This document shows positions 1 through 10,500 of a stretch of DNA of 25,348 nt, piece by piece. The position numbers were made by a program, and so were the translations under genes. How positions within the stretch are numbered: the first letter of the stretch is position 1; each line of letters opens with the position of its first letter. The stretch is taken from assembly GCA_964525565.1 (NCBI GenBank), contig CAZGHI010000035.1:1-25348 (forward strand), read 5' to 3'. Source of the DNA: OLB6 sp964525565. GTDB lineage: Bacteria; Bacteroidota; Ignavibacteria; Kapaibacteriales; Kapaibacteriaceae. The notes under the pieces were generated by a model that did not search any database, was not told where the DNA came from, and saw only the letters and a program-made list of their open reading frames with translations.

Positions 1-22
1 GGTTCAAATCCCTCCTCCGGTA
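1..22 (+). tRNA. 3' end of a tRNA (identity unknown)
   Basis: The first bases hold a T-loop of the form TTCAAAT closed by GG on the left and CC on the right. It is followed by the rest of the T-stem, a 7-nt acceptor strand (CTCCGGT) and discriminator A at 22. CCA is not encoded. The 5' part, including the anticodon, lies outside the window, so the amino acid cannot be read. The predicted 5' acceptor strand would be ACCGGAG. A chance T-loop-like stretch is the alternative. Confidence 0.55.
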
Positions 23-32
23 CTCATCATAT

Positions 33-600
33 TTATGTTGTTTGCCTCGGCGAGGTTGGGTGGTTGCTGCGGAACATTTCGTCCTGAGCCCATCGCAGTG
101 CTTGCTCTTCGGTTGGAATGCGCACCAACAGCAAGATTGCAGCGTTAAGTATCGTTGAAACCACTGCCGTCACTACTGCCCCGAACATGAGAGGGACAGC
201 AACAAGTTCTATAGCAACAGCAATGTAATTGGGGTGGCGCAGTCGCCTGTATANNNNNNNNNNNNNNNNNNNNNNNNNNNTGTTCTCCGGGGACAACAAC
301 AACCCGGGTTGTCCATCGCCTGCCTAAAGTTATCATGGCCATAAAGCGCAGCACCTGAGCTAGTATGAACGCTAACAACGCATATGGCCACCAGGCTGAT
401 AACTCCGTACCACGAAGAATTGCTTCAACATGAATACCGATAAACCACAGAATGTGCAGCGCAACAATCACAGGGTAATGCCGCTTGCCAAACTCAACAC
501 CGCCTTGCGACAGAAGTTTGTGAACATTCCGACGTGAGATCATCAGTTCAATGCCACGTTGCAGCAGGAGAATCGTTATCATGGCTTCTAAGGCAAACAT
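33..600 (-). CDS. Isoprenylcysteine carboxyl methyltransferase-like membrane methylase (gap inside)
   Basis: Integral-membrane methyltransferase of the ICMT/PEMT superfamily, using S-adenosylmethionine. The N-terminal part has hydrophobic helices; the C-terminal part has the family signature YRRLRHPNYIAV and the downstream pair of glutamates (IPTEEQAL). An N run at 254-280 breaks the frame: the two halves lie in different frames, yet together make one family-length protein, so the gap length is wrong rather than the gene broken. The ATG at 600 is chosen because it begins MFALEAM and lies 4 nt after the stop of the upstream polyketide synthase. In Bacillus (bpsB) and Streptomyces (srsB) a homologous methylase beside a type III PKS O-methylates alkylpyrones or alkylresorcinols, and I infer the same job here. 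Confidence 0.85.
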
Positions 601-604
601 GGCT

Positions 605-1663
605 CTACTCGCTATGTGAACTTCTGGAATACAGTAGAAGCATCTCGGAACTAAAACCGGGACCAAGCGCAGACATAACGGAGTATCCGTGCGGAATTCC
701 TTGCGCAAACATCTCTTCTAATACAAAGATCACCGATGCCGAAGACATATTCCCAAACCTTCTGAGAATATTTCGAGCGGGTATGAACCATTCATCCGGC
801 CAGTTACCGGCACGAGCAATAGCATCAAGAACCTTTGCACCACCTGGATGAGGGATAACGGATCGAATTTCCGATGGTTGAATCCCCCACTTGCAGCATG
901 CAGCATTCATGCAATCAGAATAACGCTGTTCAACAAAAGCTGGGATATTCCTCGAAAATCGGACGCGGAGTCCAGTTTCCGATACATCCCATCCCATCAT
1001 GTCTTCTGTGTCGTCAAACAACGAGCTATGTGAATTCCCAACTTCTACCCCCCCCCCACTGGCACTCACCACAACCGCTCCTGCTCCATCAGCAAACAAG
1101 CTTGTTCCAACCATATGGCTTTTTCGTGCATCGCCCTGCTGAAAGGCAGCACTACAAACCTCCACACAGACAACCAGAAACGGAGCTCCTCCGTGAGCGC
1201 GGCTAAGTTCAGCAGCTCGAGACAAACCAACAACACCCCCTGCACAACCTAATCCAAACACCGGAGTACGAAGCGTATCCGATGGTAGTCCAAGATCACG
1301 TATCAAAAACGAATCCAGACTCGGTGTGGTAATTACCGTTGTGTTGACTACAATAACGCCCTTTGGTACTGTTCCTTGCAATGCTTTCCGCGCTGCTTCA
1401 CAGGCAAGTGCACGGGCAGCCACAACCCCTGCAGTATTCATCGCAACAAAATCACGGGACTGAACATACCACTCAGGAGGATGCATGAAGTGGCGTGTGT
1501 CAATGTGGTTGTGCTCAAATACCCTCAGTGCCCTTAATTGTTCCTTCTCCATTGCCGGGAGTACGCTACGAATTACTGTATGTACTTCTTCCTGCGTTGC
1601 GCGGAATTCAGGTACAGCAGTAGCCACACTGTCAATGCTGATTGTTAACAGGGAACTACTCAT
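605..1663 (-). CDS. Type III polyketide synthase (alkylpyrone/alkylresorcinol synthase-like)
   Basis: Chalcone-synthase-fold enzyme of 352 aa that would extend a fatty acyl starter with malonyl-CoA units and cyclise the product to a pyrone or resorcinol. The catalytic triad is visible: Cys140 in VFGLGCAGGV, His272 in IPHPGG and Asn305 in RRFGNMSSAS. The ATG at 1663 overlaps the end of the upstream nitroreductase gene by 8 bp (ATGAGTAG), which implies translational coupling; a longer upstream reading of the frame would run far into that gene and is unlikely. The gene carries a run of ten G on its coding strand (1048-1057, Gly203-205), so a one-base slip would switch it off. The ICMT-like methylase follows after 4 nt. 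Product chain length cannot be told from sequence alone. Confidence 0.93.
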   Translation of the reverse strand: MSSSLLTISIDSVATAVPEFRATQEEVHTVIRSVLPAMEKEQLRALRVFEHNHIDTRHFMHPPEWYVQSRDFVAMNTAGVVAARALACEAARKALQGTVPKGVIVVNTTVITTPSLDSFLIRDLGLPSDTLRTPVFGLGCAGGVVGLSRAAELSRAHGGAPFLVVCVEVCSAAFQQGDARKSHMVGTSLFADGAGAVVVSASGGGVEVGNSHSSLFDDTEDMMGWDVSETGLRVRFSRNIPAFVEQRYSDCMNAACCKWGIQPSEIRSVIPHPGGAKVLDAIARAGNWPDEWFIPARNILRRFGNMSSASVIFVLEEMFAQGIPHGYSVMSALGPGFSSEMLLLYSRSSHSE

Positions 1664-2456
1664 GCAGATCCATTTCCGGCGTTTCGCAGGTGTTACGAAA
1701 AGCAAGCTGCGACAGCTTCTTGCGCTGGCTGCTTGTCCAATCAATCCTAGGACGTGTTGCATTTTCGGGCACATATCCAAGTCGGTATAGTGCCATTAAC
1801 TCTAAATCGTTAGGGACACGCAGTATCTCTTTCAGGCTCTGCCAGGCATCCGGAATCTCCATTGGTGTACTGATAAACTGGATTCCCATTCCCAACTCTG
1901 CACAGGTAAGCCAAATGTGTTCAATGGCCATTCCCAATGACAGCGTACAGTAAAAACCGGACAGCGCACCTGGTTGATATTCGTCTTTTGAAAGAAGAGC
2001 TGCTAGAAGAAGCGGACTTCCTGCGATGAGTTTTCGATTATCCTCGCCAAGGAGACGGGGTACCCCTAACGAAGCTAATACCTTACCGACGCTTTCCGTG
2101 AACACATGTCGTATGAACGGACGTAAGGGGCCGGGCATTTGATCTATGTATATACCATCTCCAGTCGCTTCCATTTCTTCTTTAGAGAAACGGAAGTACT
2201 TCCGATACCGCTGAAAGAATGTTCCCTCTGCGATGAGTTGCGTCATTGTGTTCCCACCAATTTCCGCGATGCGTCCACGAATCTCGGGATCGTCAATGAG
2301 GATAAACCTCCAGGGTTGGGAGGTAAAGTGACTGGGAGCTCTTTCTGCAACACGCACAAGAAGTTGTTGATGTTCAACAGAAACCGGACGCGGATCAAAT
2401 GCACCATTGTGCGTTCGTCGGCGATGAATAGCATCTAAAAGGGAAAGATTTTTCAT
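1656..2456 (-). CDS. Nitroreductase-family flavoprotein
   Basis: A 266-aa FMN-dependent nitroreductase-fold protein. The N-terminal flavin-binding segment is clear (AIHRRRTHNGAFDPRPV, then SHFTSQPWRF), as is a C-terminal segment with GMAIEHIWLTCAELGMG and YRLGYVPE. It is the first gene of the operon, and its stop overlaps the PKS start. Members reduce nitro, quinone or enone groups, or act as oxidases; none of these can be chosen from sequence. Its coupling to the PKS suggests a redox tailoring step on the alkylpyrone/alkylresorcinol product or its starter, which is inference. I found no convincing TAnnTTTG promoter within 200 bp upstream. Confidence 0.88.
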   Translation of the reverse strand: MKNLSLLDAIHRRRTHNGAFDPRPVSVEHQQLLVRVAERAPSHFTSQPWRFILIDDPEIRGRIAEIGGNTMTQLIAEGTFFQRYRKYFRFSKEEMEATGDGIYIDQMPGPLRPFIRHVFTESVGKVLASLGVPRLLGEDNRKLIAGSPLLLAALLSKDEYQPGALSGFYCTLSLGMAIEHIWLTCAELGMGIQFISTPMEIPDAWQSLKEILRVPNDLELMALYRLGYVPENATRPRIDWTSSQRKKLSQLAFRNTCETPEMDLHE

Positions 2457-2932
2457 TGTAGCATTTTCAGAATATGGCTTTGAAAGTATTCATGGAGGAA
2501 TGTTTGCACCAGCACTCATGTTCTAAACCACCGAAGGTACAGTGCGAACGAATTTTGTTATGATACAGTTCCAATACATATGCCGGCTTAGCCTATGGTG
2601 TTCTTATCAGAATTCATTCTCGGAGTTAACGGTATCAGCGAAAGGTTAATCTAACTACCAAATGCAAAGTTCACCGTGTGCGGCATTTCCCACTTGATGC
2701 AATCTTCACCTACACCAACATCAAAAACACGGTCAAATACTCCCTTCCATACCTATCCTGGATCTGGAAGAACCGGCGTCACCACGAATCTCTGGATGTC
2801 ATTAAAACGACCGTTTATGCCTCCCAATCTGTGCAGAGGTTACCGCATGTGACGTTTCTGTGTACTCAGAGCACAATCACTGCAGCATCTCGGGATGTTG
2901 TTGCAAAGGTTGTCATAGAGCTTCATTGGCAA
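2457..2932. other. Intergenic region without a convincing gene
   Basis: About 475 bp lie between the nitroreductase start and the stop of the TonB-receptor-like gene. The region must hold the nitroreductase promoter on the minus strand, but I see no exact Bacteroidota -7 motif. One plus-strand frame (2678-2962) is open for 94 codons. It resembles no family I know, lacks a ribosome site and overlaps the end of the barrel gene, so I do not call it. I see no tRNA, repeat or strong hairpin here. Confidence 0.5.
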
Positions 2933-4924
2933 CTAGTCAAAAAACGACCAGTGTACAGATAGTCTAAAATCGCGAATAATCTGTGGTGCAACTGCAACGG
3001 TGTACCAACGCTGAGCAAGAACATTTTCGTATGATGCCCGAATGCTAGCATTACCTAAATGAGCCGTAAAAAAGAGATCCAGACCATTCGACACCCATGA
3101 TTGTTGGTCGGAAACTGGTGTAACGTTTAGCCAGTGTAGGGGCACGTACTGTCCACCAGTCATCGGTGCCATGCCCGATAGTCGAGCACCTAGCCGTACG
3201 CTGTTCCTTCCAATATTGTACACTCCGTTGATACTGCACTCTGCAGAAAATGGCGGCAAAAAGACACCTTCACCTGTTTGGTAGTGAACCCGCACAATTG
3301 GACGAATCTCAAACCATTGATGCATGTAGTTTGCTTCTGCAGTAATGCCCGCAACGTTCCGACTTCCGGCATTGGTAACGGACACCGTTTGAATCAATTG
3401 GTCTGCATCACGAGTTGCAATGGCAGCAAGGTAATTGCTCGTACTACGGTAGAAAACATTACCCCGAATCAATAGTGACTGAAGGTTAACGGTTGCTTCA
3501 AGAAGTCCAAGGAATGTTTGTTCCGGCGCCAGCGTTAGCCCTTCGGCAGCCGAGGGGCTGCGCTGTGCCACGCTTACATCAAGGCGAGTATGAACGGAAT
3601 GCAAGTGAGCAGCAACTCCTGCGCCGGCACCCCACACTACACGATTGTGTTCATAAGCCAGATGCGATGCTAGAAGAACCTTAAAATCGGCATTCAGGGT
3701 TTGTACCATGTGAAATAGTGCACGCGGCTGAAAGGTGTTAACAGCACTTGTATAAGCTGCAGTATGATTATTTACGTAATCTGTAAGAAATCCAAATCGA
3801 AGCAATGTGTTATGTACTTTATGCCTGGTGCGGACTGCTATGCCACTCTGATGCGATAAATATTGAACATTCCTCGAAGTATCTGTCGAATACGACACAA
3901 GGGATGTATCACGATTGCGAAGTAATCCATCAAATGTATAGTATGCAGTTACCGCAAGTTCGTGAAGAGAGTCGTTAGAAAGAAAGCGATTGTAACCTAA
4001 TGTTACATCGTGCCGACGCTCGTGATCGCGCAGTTGATTGAAAACGGTTAGAGCAGCACCTTCAGTTGGTACATTTACACCATCAGTGCGCAGCCCCCCC
4101 CACAGGTCGGTGTTGTGTGAAGAAAGTTGGTAGTTAAACCCCATCGTGGAGAGTGAGTCCGGCGCATATCGAATGCCTGCCCGAATATTCCATACATCAA
4201 ACCGGGTCCGNNNNNNNNNNTTATACCGACCGTCGGCCCCGCTTCTGCGAACACCCAGATTAAGATTAAGTCCTCGTGCAACATTTTGTGCAAACACGGC
4301 ATCTGCTGCAACAACCTCACCACCACCTTGCGAGTACCACAACGCTGTATGAGGGCGTTCCGTACTATAACGCACCTCCTGTAGGTTTAGCGCTGTTTGA
4401 GTAAGCTGCGGTGCAAGACCAATGGCATTGAGACCGGTAAGAACTTCTACACGCTCTACTGCTTCCGGTGCAAGAATGCTCAGGTGAAGTTGATTATTCC
4501 AGGCACTCTGTAATGTGCGACCATTCCAACTAACAGCCACGTCGGGTTGAAGACTGCCGGCTATTGAAATCGCATCGTACTGACCAAACCCTCCTTGCGA
4601 GAGGGGCTGGTACAGCGTACCCCTCATCAACAATTCACCGAATGTGTGGTATTGAATACTTCGTCGCTGCGATTTGTTTACTGTTAGTGCTGTATCCGAG
4701 GCCGAATGAACTATGCTTCCATAGCTGTGAATAGATTCAACATTAGGCTGTTCTGATTCTTGTGAAAACTCGGCCGTGTCCGATACAACGGCCGAGTCTG
4801 GATATAACAAATGGAAGCTGACTGCGCCTTTCGGTATAGAAAATGAGGTTGCTGAGCATGTTGCCAGAATGCTCATCCATAAGCAACAGACCGCAACACG
4901 TGAAAGCACACTTGTTTTGTACAC
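2933..4924 (-). CDS. TonB-dependent receptor-like outer-membrane protein
   Basis: Roughly 660-aa outer-membrane barrel. The frame stays open far into gyrA, but the start must lie beyond the gyrA stop at 4932. I choose GTG at 4924 because it gives a good signal peptide (MYKTSVLSRVAVCCLWMSILAT); ATG at 4876 is the alternative. After it comes a plug-like domain (GELLMRGTLYQPL, PDVAVSWNGRTLQ, EAVERVEVLTGLNAIG). The rest is alternating amphipathic beta-strands ending WSFFD, typical of a barrel terminus. No clear TonB box is visible. A 10-base N run at 4211-4220 keeps the frame. An 8-G run lies at 4094-4101. The substrate is unknown. It is probably cotranscribed with gyrA, which is an odd partner. 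Confidence 0.8.
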   Translation of the reverse strand: MYKTSVLSRVAVCCLWMSILATCSATSFSIPKGAVSFHLLYPDSAVVSDTAEFSQESEQPNVESIHSYGSIVHSASDTALTVNKSQRRSIQYHTFGELLMRGTLYQPLSQGGFGQYDAISIAGSLQPDVAVSWNGRTLQSAWNNQLHLSILAPEAVERVEVLTGLNAIGLAPQLTQTALNLQEVRYSTERPHTALWYSQGGGEVVAADAVFAQNVARGLNLNLGVRRSGADGRYXXXXRTRFDVWNIRAGIRYAPDSLSTMGFNYQLSSHNTDLWGGLRTDGVNVPTEGAALTVFNQLRDHERRHDVTLGYNRFLSNDSLHELAVTAYYTFDGLLRNRDTSLVSYSTDTSRNVQYLSHQSGIAVRTRHKVHNTLLRFGFLTDYVNNHTAAYTSAVNTFQPRALFHMVQTLNADFKVLLASHLAYEHNRVVWGAGAGVAAHLHSVHTRLDVSVAQRSPSAAEGLTLAPEQTFLGLLEATVNLQSLLIRGNVFYRSTSNYLAAIATRDADQLIQTVSVTNAGSRNVAGITAEANYMHQWFEIRPIVRVHYQTGEGVFLPPFSAECSINGVYNIGRNSVRLGARLSGMAPMTGGQYVPLHWLNVTPVSDQQSWVSNGLDLFFTAHLGNASIRASYENVLAQRWYTVAVAPQIIRDFRLSVHWSFFD

Positions 4925-4931
4925 ACGGTTG

Positions 4932-7422
4932 TTACGAGGGTGTTGCTTCCGTGGCTTCTTCTTCCTCGTCGTCTTCACGTGTAACAGTAGTGATTGCAGC
5001 AATGGTGTCGCCTTCCTCAAGACGGATTAGCTTCACGCCTTGCGTGTTGCGTCCGCTGATTCGAACATCTTCAACGTGTTGCCGAATCAGAATGCCATTA
5101 ACCGTCATCACCACGAGATCTTCGGTATCTGCCACTTCGAGGATTGCGCAGATGGGGCCGGTTTTTTCGGTAATATTCATGGCGATTACACCCTTGGCAC
5201 CACGTTTGGTTCGACGGAAATCTTCGACCTTGGTGCGCTTGCCGTAGCCCCGTTCCCCTACAACAATAACCTGGGCATCGGCATGGCGAACTGCAGTCAG
5301 AGAAATAACTTCGGCGCCTTCTGCCAAATCAATTCCGCGAACACCTGCTGCAGCTCTTCCCATCGGTCTCACATCGGTTTCGTTAAAGCGCACAGCAAGG
5401 CCATTACTGGCACCGATGAGAATTTCCATGTTGCCATCGGTGAGTCTAGCTCCTACCAGGCTGTCGTCATCGGCAAGGTTAATTGCTATGATACCCGTAC
5501 TACGAACATTTGCATAATCTGTTAACGCAGTTTTCTTTACGGTACCACGCTTTGTTGCAAAGAAGATAAATGCATTCTCCTGCTCAATGTCAGTTACGGG
5601 AAGGTACGAGGTTACTTTCTCATCGCTTTGTTTTTGGATAACGTTAGCAATGGATCTTCCTTTGGCATTTCTGGATCCTTCGGGGATATCGTACACCTTA
5701 ATGCGATACACGCGCCCTCTGTCGGTAAAAAACAGCAGGTAATGGTGTGTTGAGGCGCGGAAAACAAACTCAACGTAATCATCCTCGTACACACCTTGGC
5801 CAGCCACACCCCTACCGCCTTTGTTTTGCCTACGGTAGGTATTTACCGGTGTCCGTTTGATATAGCCGTTATGAGTTATAGATACAATAACCTCTTCGTT
5901 GGCGATCATGTCTTCAAGGGTAAAGTCGCGAGCATCATGCACAACGGTAGTGCGACGTTCATCTCCATGCCGAGCCGCCAGCTCTGTTAGTTCATCGCCA
6001 ATGAGTGCCAGTTGCTGATCCTTACTTGCAAGCAAAGCACGAAGGCGTTCAATAGTTTCAATGAGTTCGCGGTACTCTGCCTGAATTTTTTCCCGTTCTA
6101 GTCCNNNNNNNNNNNNNNCGCTGAAGTCGCATATCCAAAATGGCCTTTGCCTGTATTTCAGTGAGGCCAAACTTGTTTTGCAACGCCAACGAGGCTGTGG
6201 GCACGTCCGGACTGGCTTTAATGGTGGCAATGACTTCATCAATATTATCGAGAGCTATGATAAAGCCCTCTAAAATGTGAGCCCTCTTCTCTGCAGCCTC
6301 CAGATCATATTGAGTTCTCCGCACCACCACTTCGTTACGGTGAGCAATGAACTCGGTAATCATTTCCTTCAGTGTAAGAATGCGAGGTCTGCCGTGAACC
6401 AAGGCCAGCATAATCACACCGAAGGTAACCTGCATCTGGGTGTGTTTATACAAGTTGTTGAGAACCACCATGGGTACACCATCGCGCTTGAGTTCGATTA
6501 CAATGCGCATCCCCTCGCGATCGCTTTCATCCCGGATATCCGAAATGTCTTCCAGTGCTTTTGTGCGCACTAAAGTNNNNNNNNNNNNNNNNNNNNNNNN
6601 NNNNNNCAATCCAGCCTTGCTTACCTGGTATGGCAGTTCCGTAATTACGATGCTTTCCTTACCTTGTTTGTTTGCTTCGATATTCGCCTTTGCGCGAACT
6701 AGGATTTTTCCTCTGCCGGTAGTATATGCACTACGGACTCCTTCGTAACCATAAATAATGCCACCCGTTGGAAAGTCGGGTGCAGTTACGTGCGCAAGCA
6801 ATTCTTCGTTCGTAATGTTCGGGTCGGCAATTACGGCTTTAATTCCAGAAACAACTTCGCGAAGGTTATGCGGTGGGATGTTGGTTGCCATGCCCACAGC
6901 AATTCCATTGGCCCCGTTAACGAGTAACGTTGGTAAAACCGTTGGCAGTACTGTTGGTTCTTGCAACGAATCGTCGAAGTTCGAACGGAAGTCAACGGTA
7001 TTTTTATCAATATCACGCAGCACATCCATTGCTGCGGAGTCCATGCGGGCCTCGGTGTACCGCATTGCTGCAGGTGAGTCACCATCAACGGAGCCAAAAT
7101 TGCCCTGCCCGTCAATGAGTTCATATCGCATGGACCAAGGCTGTGCCATCCGAACCATTGCATCGTAAACGGCACTATCGCCATGGGGATGATATTTACC
7201 CAAAACTTCACCAACAATCCGGGCGCTCTTTTTGTACGCTCGGTTTGGCGTCATGCCAAGTTCGTACATGGCATAGAGGATGCGGCGGTGAACCGGTTTT
7301 AGGCCGTCTCTGACGTCGGGCAGAGCCCGAGCCACGATAACCGACATGGAATAATCAAGGTACGAGTCGCGCATCTCATCTTCCATCAGCACAGGAAGGA
7401 TGCGTTCATTCTGTAGTGCCAT
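4932..7422 (-). CDS. gyrA: DNA gyrase subunit A (two assembly gaps)
   Basis: Breakage-reunion subunit of DNA gyrase. It keeps E. coli numbering at the key sites: Ser83 and Asp87 in the quinolone region (HPHGDSAVYD) and the catalytic Tyr122 (MRYTEA). The C-terminal pinwheel carries the GyrA box as QNKGGRG, which separates it from ParC, and ends in an acidic tail (EDDEEEEATEATPS). Two N runs interrupt it. At 6105-6118 the flanks read DMRLQ-R and GLEREK; the conserved DMRLQRLTGLER implies only 7 missing bases, not 14, so the apparent frameshift is an artefact. At 6577-6606 about 15 bases are expected. A TAnnTTTG element (7488-7495) and a leader hairpin precede it. The wild-type-like Ser83/Asp87 suggest no common quinolone-resistance change. 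Confidence 0.97.
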
Positions 7423-7447
7423 AGCCCCTTTAAGCGGTAGGAAAGAG

Positions 7448-7477
7448 CACGGCGCCGGAGGAAGTTCCGACGCCGTG
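7448..7477 (-). terminator. Hairpin between the C25 protease gene and gyrA
   Basis: Inverted repeat: CACGGCG pairs with CGCCGTG, then one C/A mismatch, then CGGA pairs with TCCG over a short loop. Read on the minus strand it is followed by a weak T-rich stretch (CTCTTTCC). It may terminate the protease transcript. It also lies just downstream of the putative gyrA promoter, so it could be a 5' leader hairpin of the gyrA mRNA instead. Confidence 0.5.
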
Positions 7478-7487
7478 AAATGGTGTA

Positions 7488-7495
7488 CAAAGGTA
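7488..7495 (-). promoter_or_regulatory. Putative gyrA promoter, -7 element TACCTTTG
   Basis: Exact match to the Bacteroidota -7 consensus TAnnTTTG on the minus strand, about 65 nt before the gyrA ATG. No matching -33 TTTG is evident at the usual spacing. Transcription from here would put the 7448-7477 hairpin at the very 5' end of the message. Confidence 0.4.
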
Positions 7496-7554
7496 CGGAT
7501 TTTTACCCTTGTGGCTCAGGTTTTCTGCACCCAAAAAATCATTGAACAAAGATC

Positions 7555-10500
7555 TTAACGAAGCACCTGAAAGATGCCACTTTGAGCTGTTGTCCAGTAA
7601 CCATCGGTGCGCTGAAGCACAAGGTGCCAAACATATGGACCTGGAGCGACGGATGTCCCCTGCGAGGTATATCCATTCCACGTTATGCTGCCGCTGCCTA
7701 CCGGAATGTCGGCACTAATGGTCGCAATTTCCCTACCCTGCAAATCCGAAATATGAATGCGGGCAGGTGTGAGTTCGGTAGGTGAGCGGAGATATACATC
7801 AAAGCGTGTTGGTCCAGATGTTGGATTCGGCACGACAACTGCTCTGGTTATGCTATTCTGCGTTGCCAAGTAAATGGCTAGATCCAACTCGGCAGAGTTC
7901 CCTGTTGCATCTTGTGCACGAACCAGTAAGTTGTTTTGTCCAACATCCATTGGAGTTCGGAACCGAAGTATTGCTCTCAGGCTATTGTCGGAACCTATTG
8001 CCAAACAACTATCCGTTGGCAAGAATGCATAGTCGCGTACAGCGCCTTCGCGAATACGAAGTCCATTGACAAACACAACTAGTCTGCTCGGGTCCGTTAT
8101 CGGCAGGTTGCTATTGTCGTGGACCCGAACTTCAAAAAAGGGCTCCGGCCCCACATAGTCTCCGTTTTGCAGCAACCGAACATCGGCATATGAACGAAGT
8201 ATCGGTGGTACCGAATCGTCAACAACGTGCAATGCTGACTGTTGCTGGTTATTGAAACGATAAAATTCTGGCACCGAGGCATCGGGATTAGCAAAAACTC
8301 GGGTGATGGTGCGCGTTGGCGCTGTACTTGTTGGTAGTGGAAACGCGATGGTTGTGGCATCATTTGCCTCGAGGTTCACGATGGTTTGGTAGCTGTGCTG
8401 TTCTACGCTATCATGAACAACGCGCAGAACAACTCCATTGACTGGCCACCGCCGGTCGGCGTTTCGTATGCGAACGAAAGCAGAAGCAGTGTCACCTCGC
8501 AGCAGCGTATCAGGAAGTACAGAAAAGTCTGCATCTTCAATAACAACCTCATGAGCAGGTGTGTACCATACCCGAACACCACGAATGCCCGAATTCTTTC
8601 CGGCATTCGGTATGTGGACCAGTTTCCACTGGAAACGAAGGTGCGATGTTCCCGGTGGCACGTTGGTTAGTGTAACCCGATCCGTTCCTTGCTCTGTTTC
8701 TGTTATCAGATATTCCTCGCCTAGTGAATTTCTACCAAAAACGGAACATGTAACGCCGGCGGAGTCGTGATCCAGTGTTGCCGATTCCCACTGTGCGGCC
8801 GGCCCGATCACAGATGAGGTTACATATCCTTCAGCAACATAGAATACCAAGGTTGTCTCGAGAATGGCCAACGAGTCCGGAGCCCCTTTCCAGGTTTCAG
8901 ATGCACTACCGGCAGGCATCCCTGGCGAACCTATCATTACCCATGAACTGTTCGGGCGGAGCGAATCGGCATACGAAGACCCGTAGTATTTAAGGATTTC
9001 TACAAGCGAATCTCGATTGTTGTCGTTGAAAAAACCACTGAATGCTTCGTTGCATGCAGCAAATAGCACTCGTTCGCCAGGGGCTACGGAGTCGCGCAAG
9101 AAGCGAATGAGATCAGACGTGAATCCATTATGTCCGGACTCTATGGGAAGTGGATCGCGCCACGTGTCGTACCTACGGATTACTCGTGGAACAGTGTCGA
9201 ATTGTGTAAGTACTGCAAGATTGATACCGCGAAAGAAAGGATTGCGAACGTAGGTTATTGAGCCAATGGTGATATCAAGTGGCGGATTTCTTTCAGTGTC
9301 GTTTGGTGCTATGCCGTTTGAACGTAGGTGAATACTCTTGGAAAGGTCTGCCAACATCTGGGACTTGGAATCTTCGTCGTAAACAATGCTATTGCCAGAA
9401 AGCGACTGCAGATCGGTGGCATTCAACCGTATGCGTGCCGAATTGCTGGAATACTCGCATGGAATCCACAATACTGCGCTTTCTTCGCCTTCCTCGTTCG
9501 TTGTCCACGATCCTATCCAATAGCGACCGCTTTCTACATCAGGTAGTTGTGTTTCCCAATCTATGATGGACTGGTCGCGTACAACCTGATCCTGGTGCGA
9601 TGAAACAACCACATGATTGGGATCTCGAGATCGTTCACGTGACAAGACAAACGAAACCGTACGCGACTCCGAGGTGCCAAGAGGATCTATTTGGCGGACA
9701 TGCAGTGTTGTACCGCTAAATTGTTCATAAGGGACAGGCTCAAGCGGAAGCAACGATTGCGGTAGTACCGAAAAGCTTAGACGTACCACATTATCTGTTG
9801 TATCATCGCCATATGTATTGTTTGGGTCTGCGGTTAGTACAATACGATGTTCACCTGACCGCCCGAATACAGGGATTCGAAAGGTTGCAACGGCTGACTG
9901 ACAAATACCGTTGCTGAACACTACAGTTGTGCTGTCGGTAATATCTTCATAGCTCGTCACCAAGCGAATAGGAAGGGGCTTGGACGAACCAACTCCCTGG
10001 TTAACAATATTCACAGTGACTACAGCAACAGAATCGCGATCTGTGATTTGCAGACTGCCTGGTTGTGGTGTTATGCGAACGTCTCGCCCTCGAATTGAAA
10101 TGTTATTTGTTGTGTCCATCGCAATTCGTGTGAACGGATCGCCAAGCAAACAGAACTGCATAACTGCATTAATCGCAGGCTGCGACCCCGATTGCGCTAC
10201 CGGAGCTTTTGCTTTATACATGAGAGGACCGATCAGGCGCGATCCCTCTCGCATAACGTCGTGAAGACGGTAATGGAGAAAGTCTACCATAAAAATATAC
10301 TGGTACCCGGTACCACCAACAGCAGCAGCAAATCCACGCTGGGGAATCGTGAGGTATTGCGCGTTTTTACACGGCACACTTGGATTGGAGAATGCACCAG
10401 TCTGACAAGAAAGTGTTGCAAGAAGACCGTATTTATTCGTGTTGGACAACTCCGATGGTTCCCACCCTGTTATGTCGAAAATATCAGTCGCACCATGACC

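Noticed and set aside
2678..2962. Plus-strand open frame of 94 codons
   Set aside because: No ribosome site, no recognisable domain, and its end runs antisense into the barrel gene.
4925..5020. Upstream extension of the TonB-receptor-like frame
   Set aside because: It lies inside the gyrA 3' end in another frame, and the signal peptide only makes sense from the GTG at 4924.
6058..6242. gyrA as a frameshifted pseudogene
   Set aside because: The frame change coincides exactly with an N run, and the conserved motif on both sides shows a wrong gap length.
4932..7422. ParC instead of GyrA
   Set aside because: The GyrA box (QNKGGRG) is present in the C-terminal domain.
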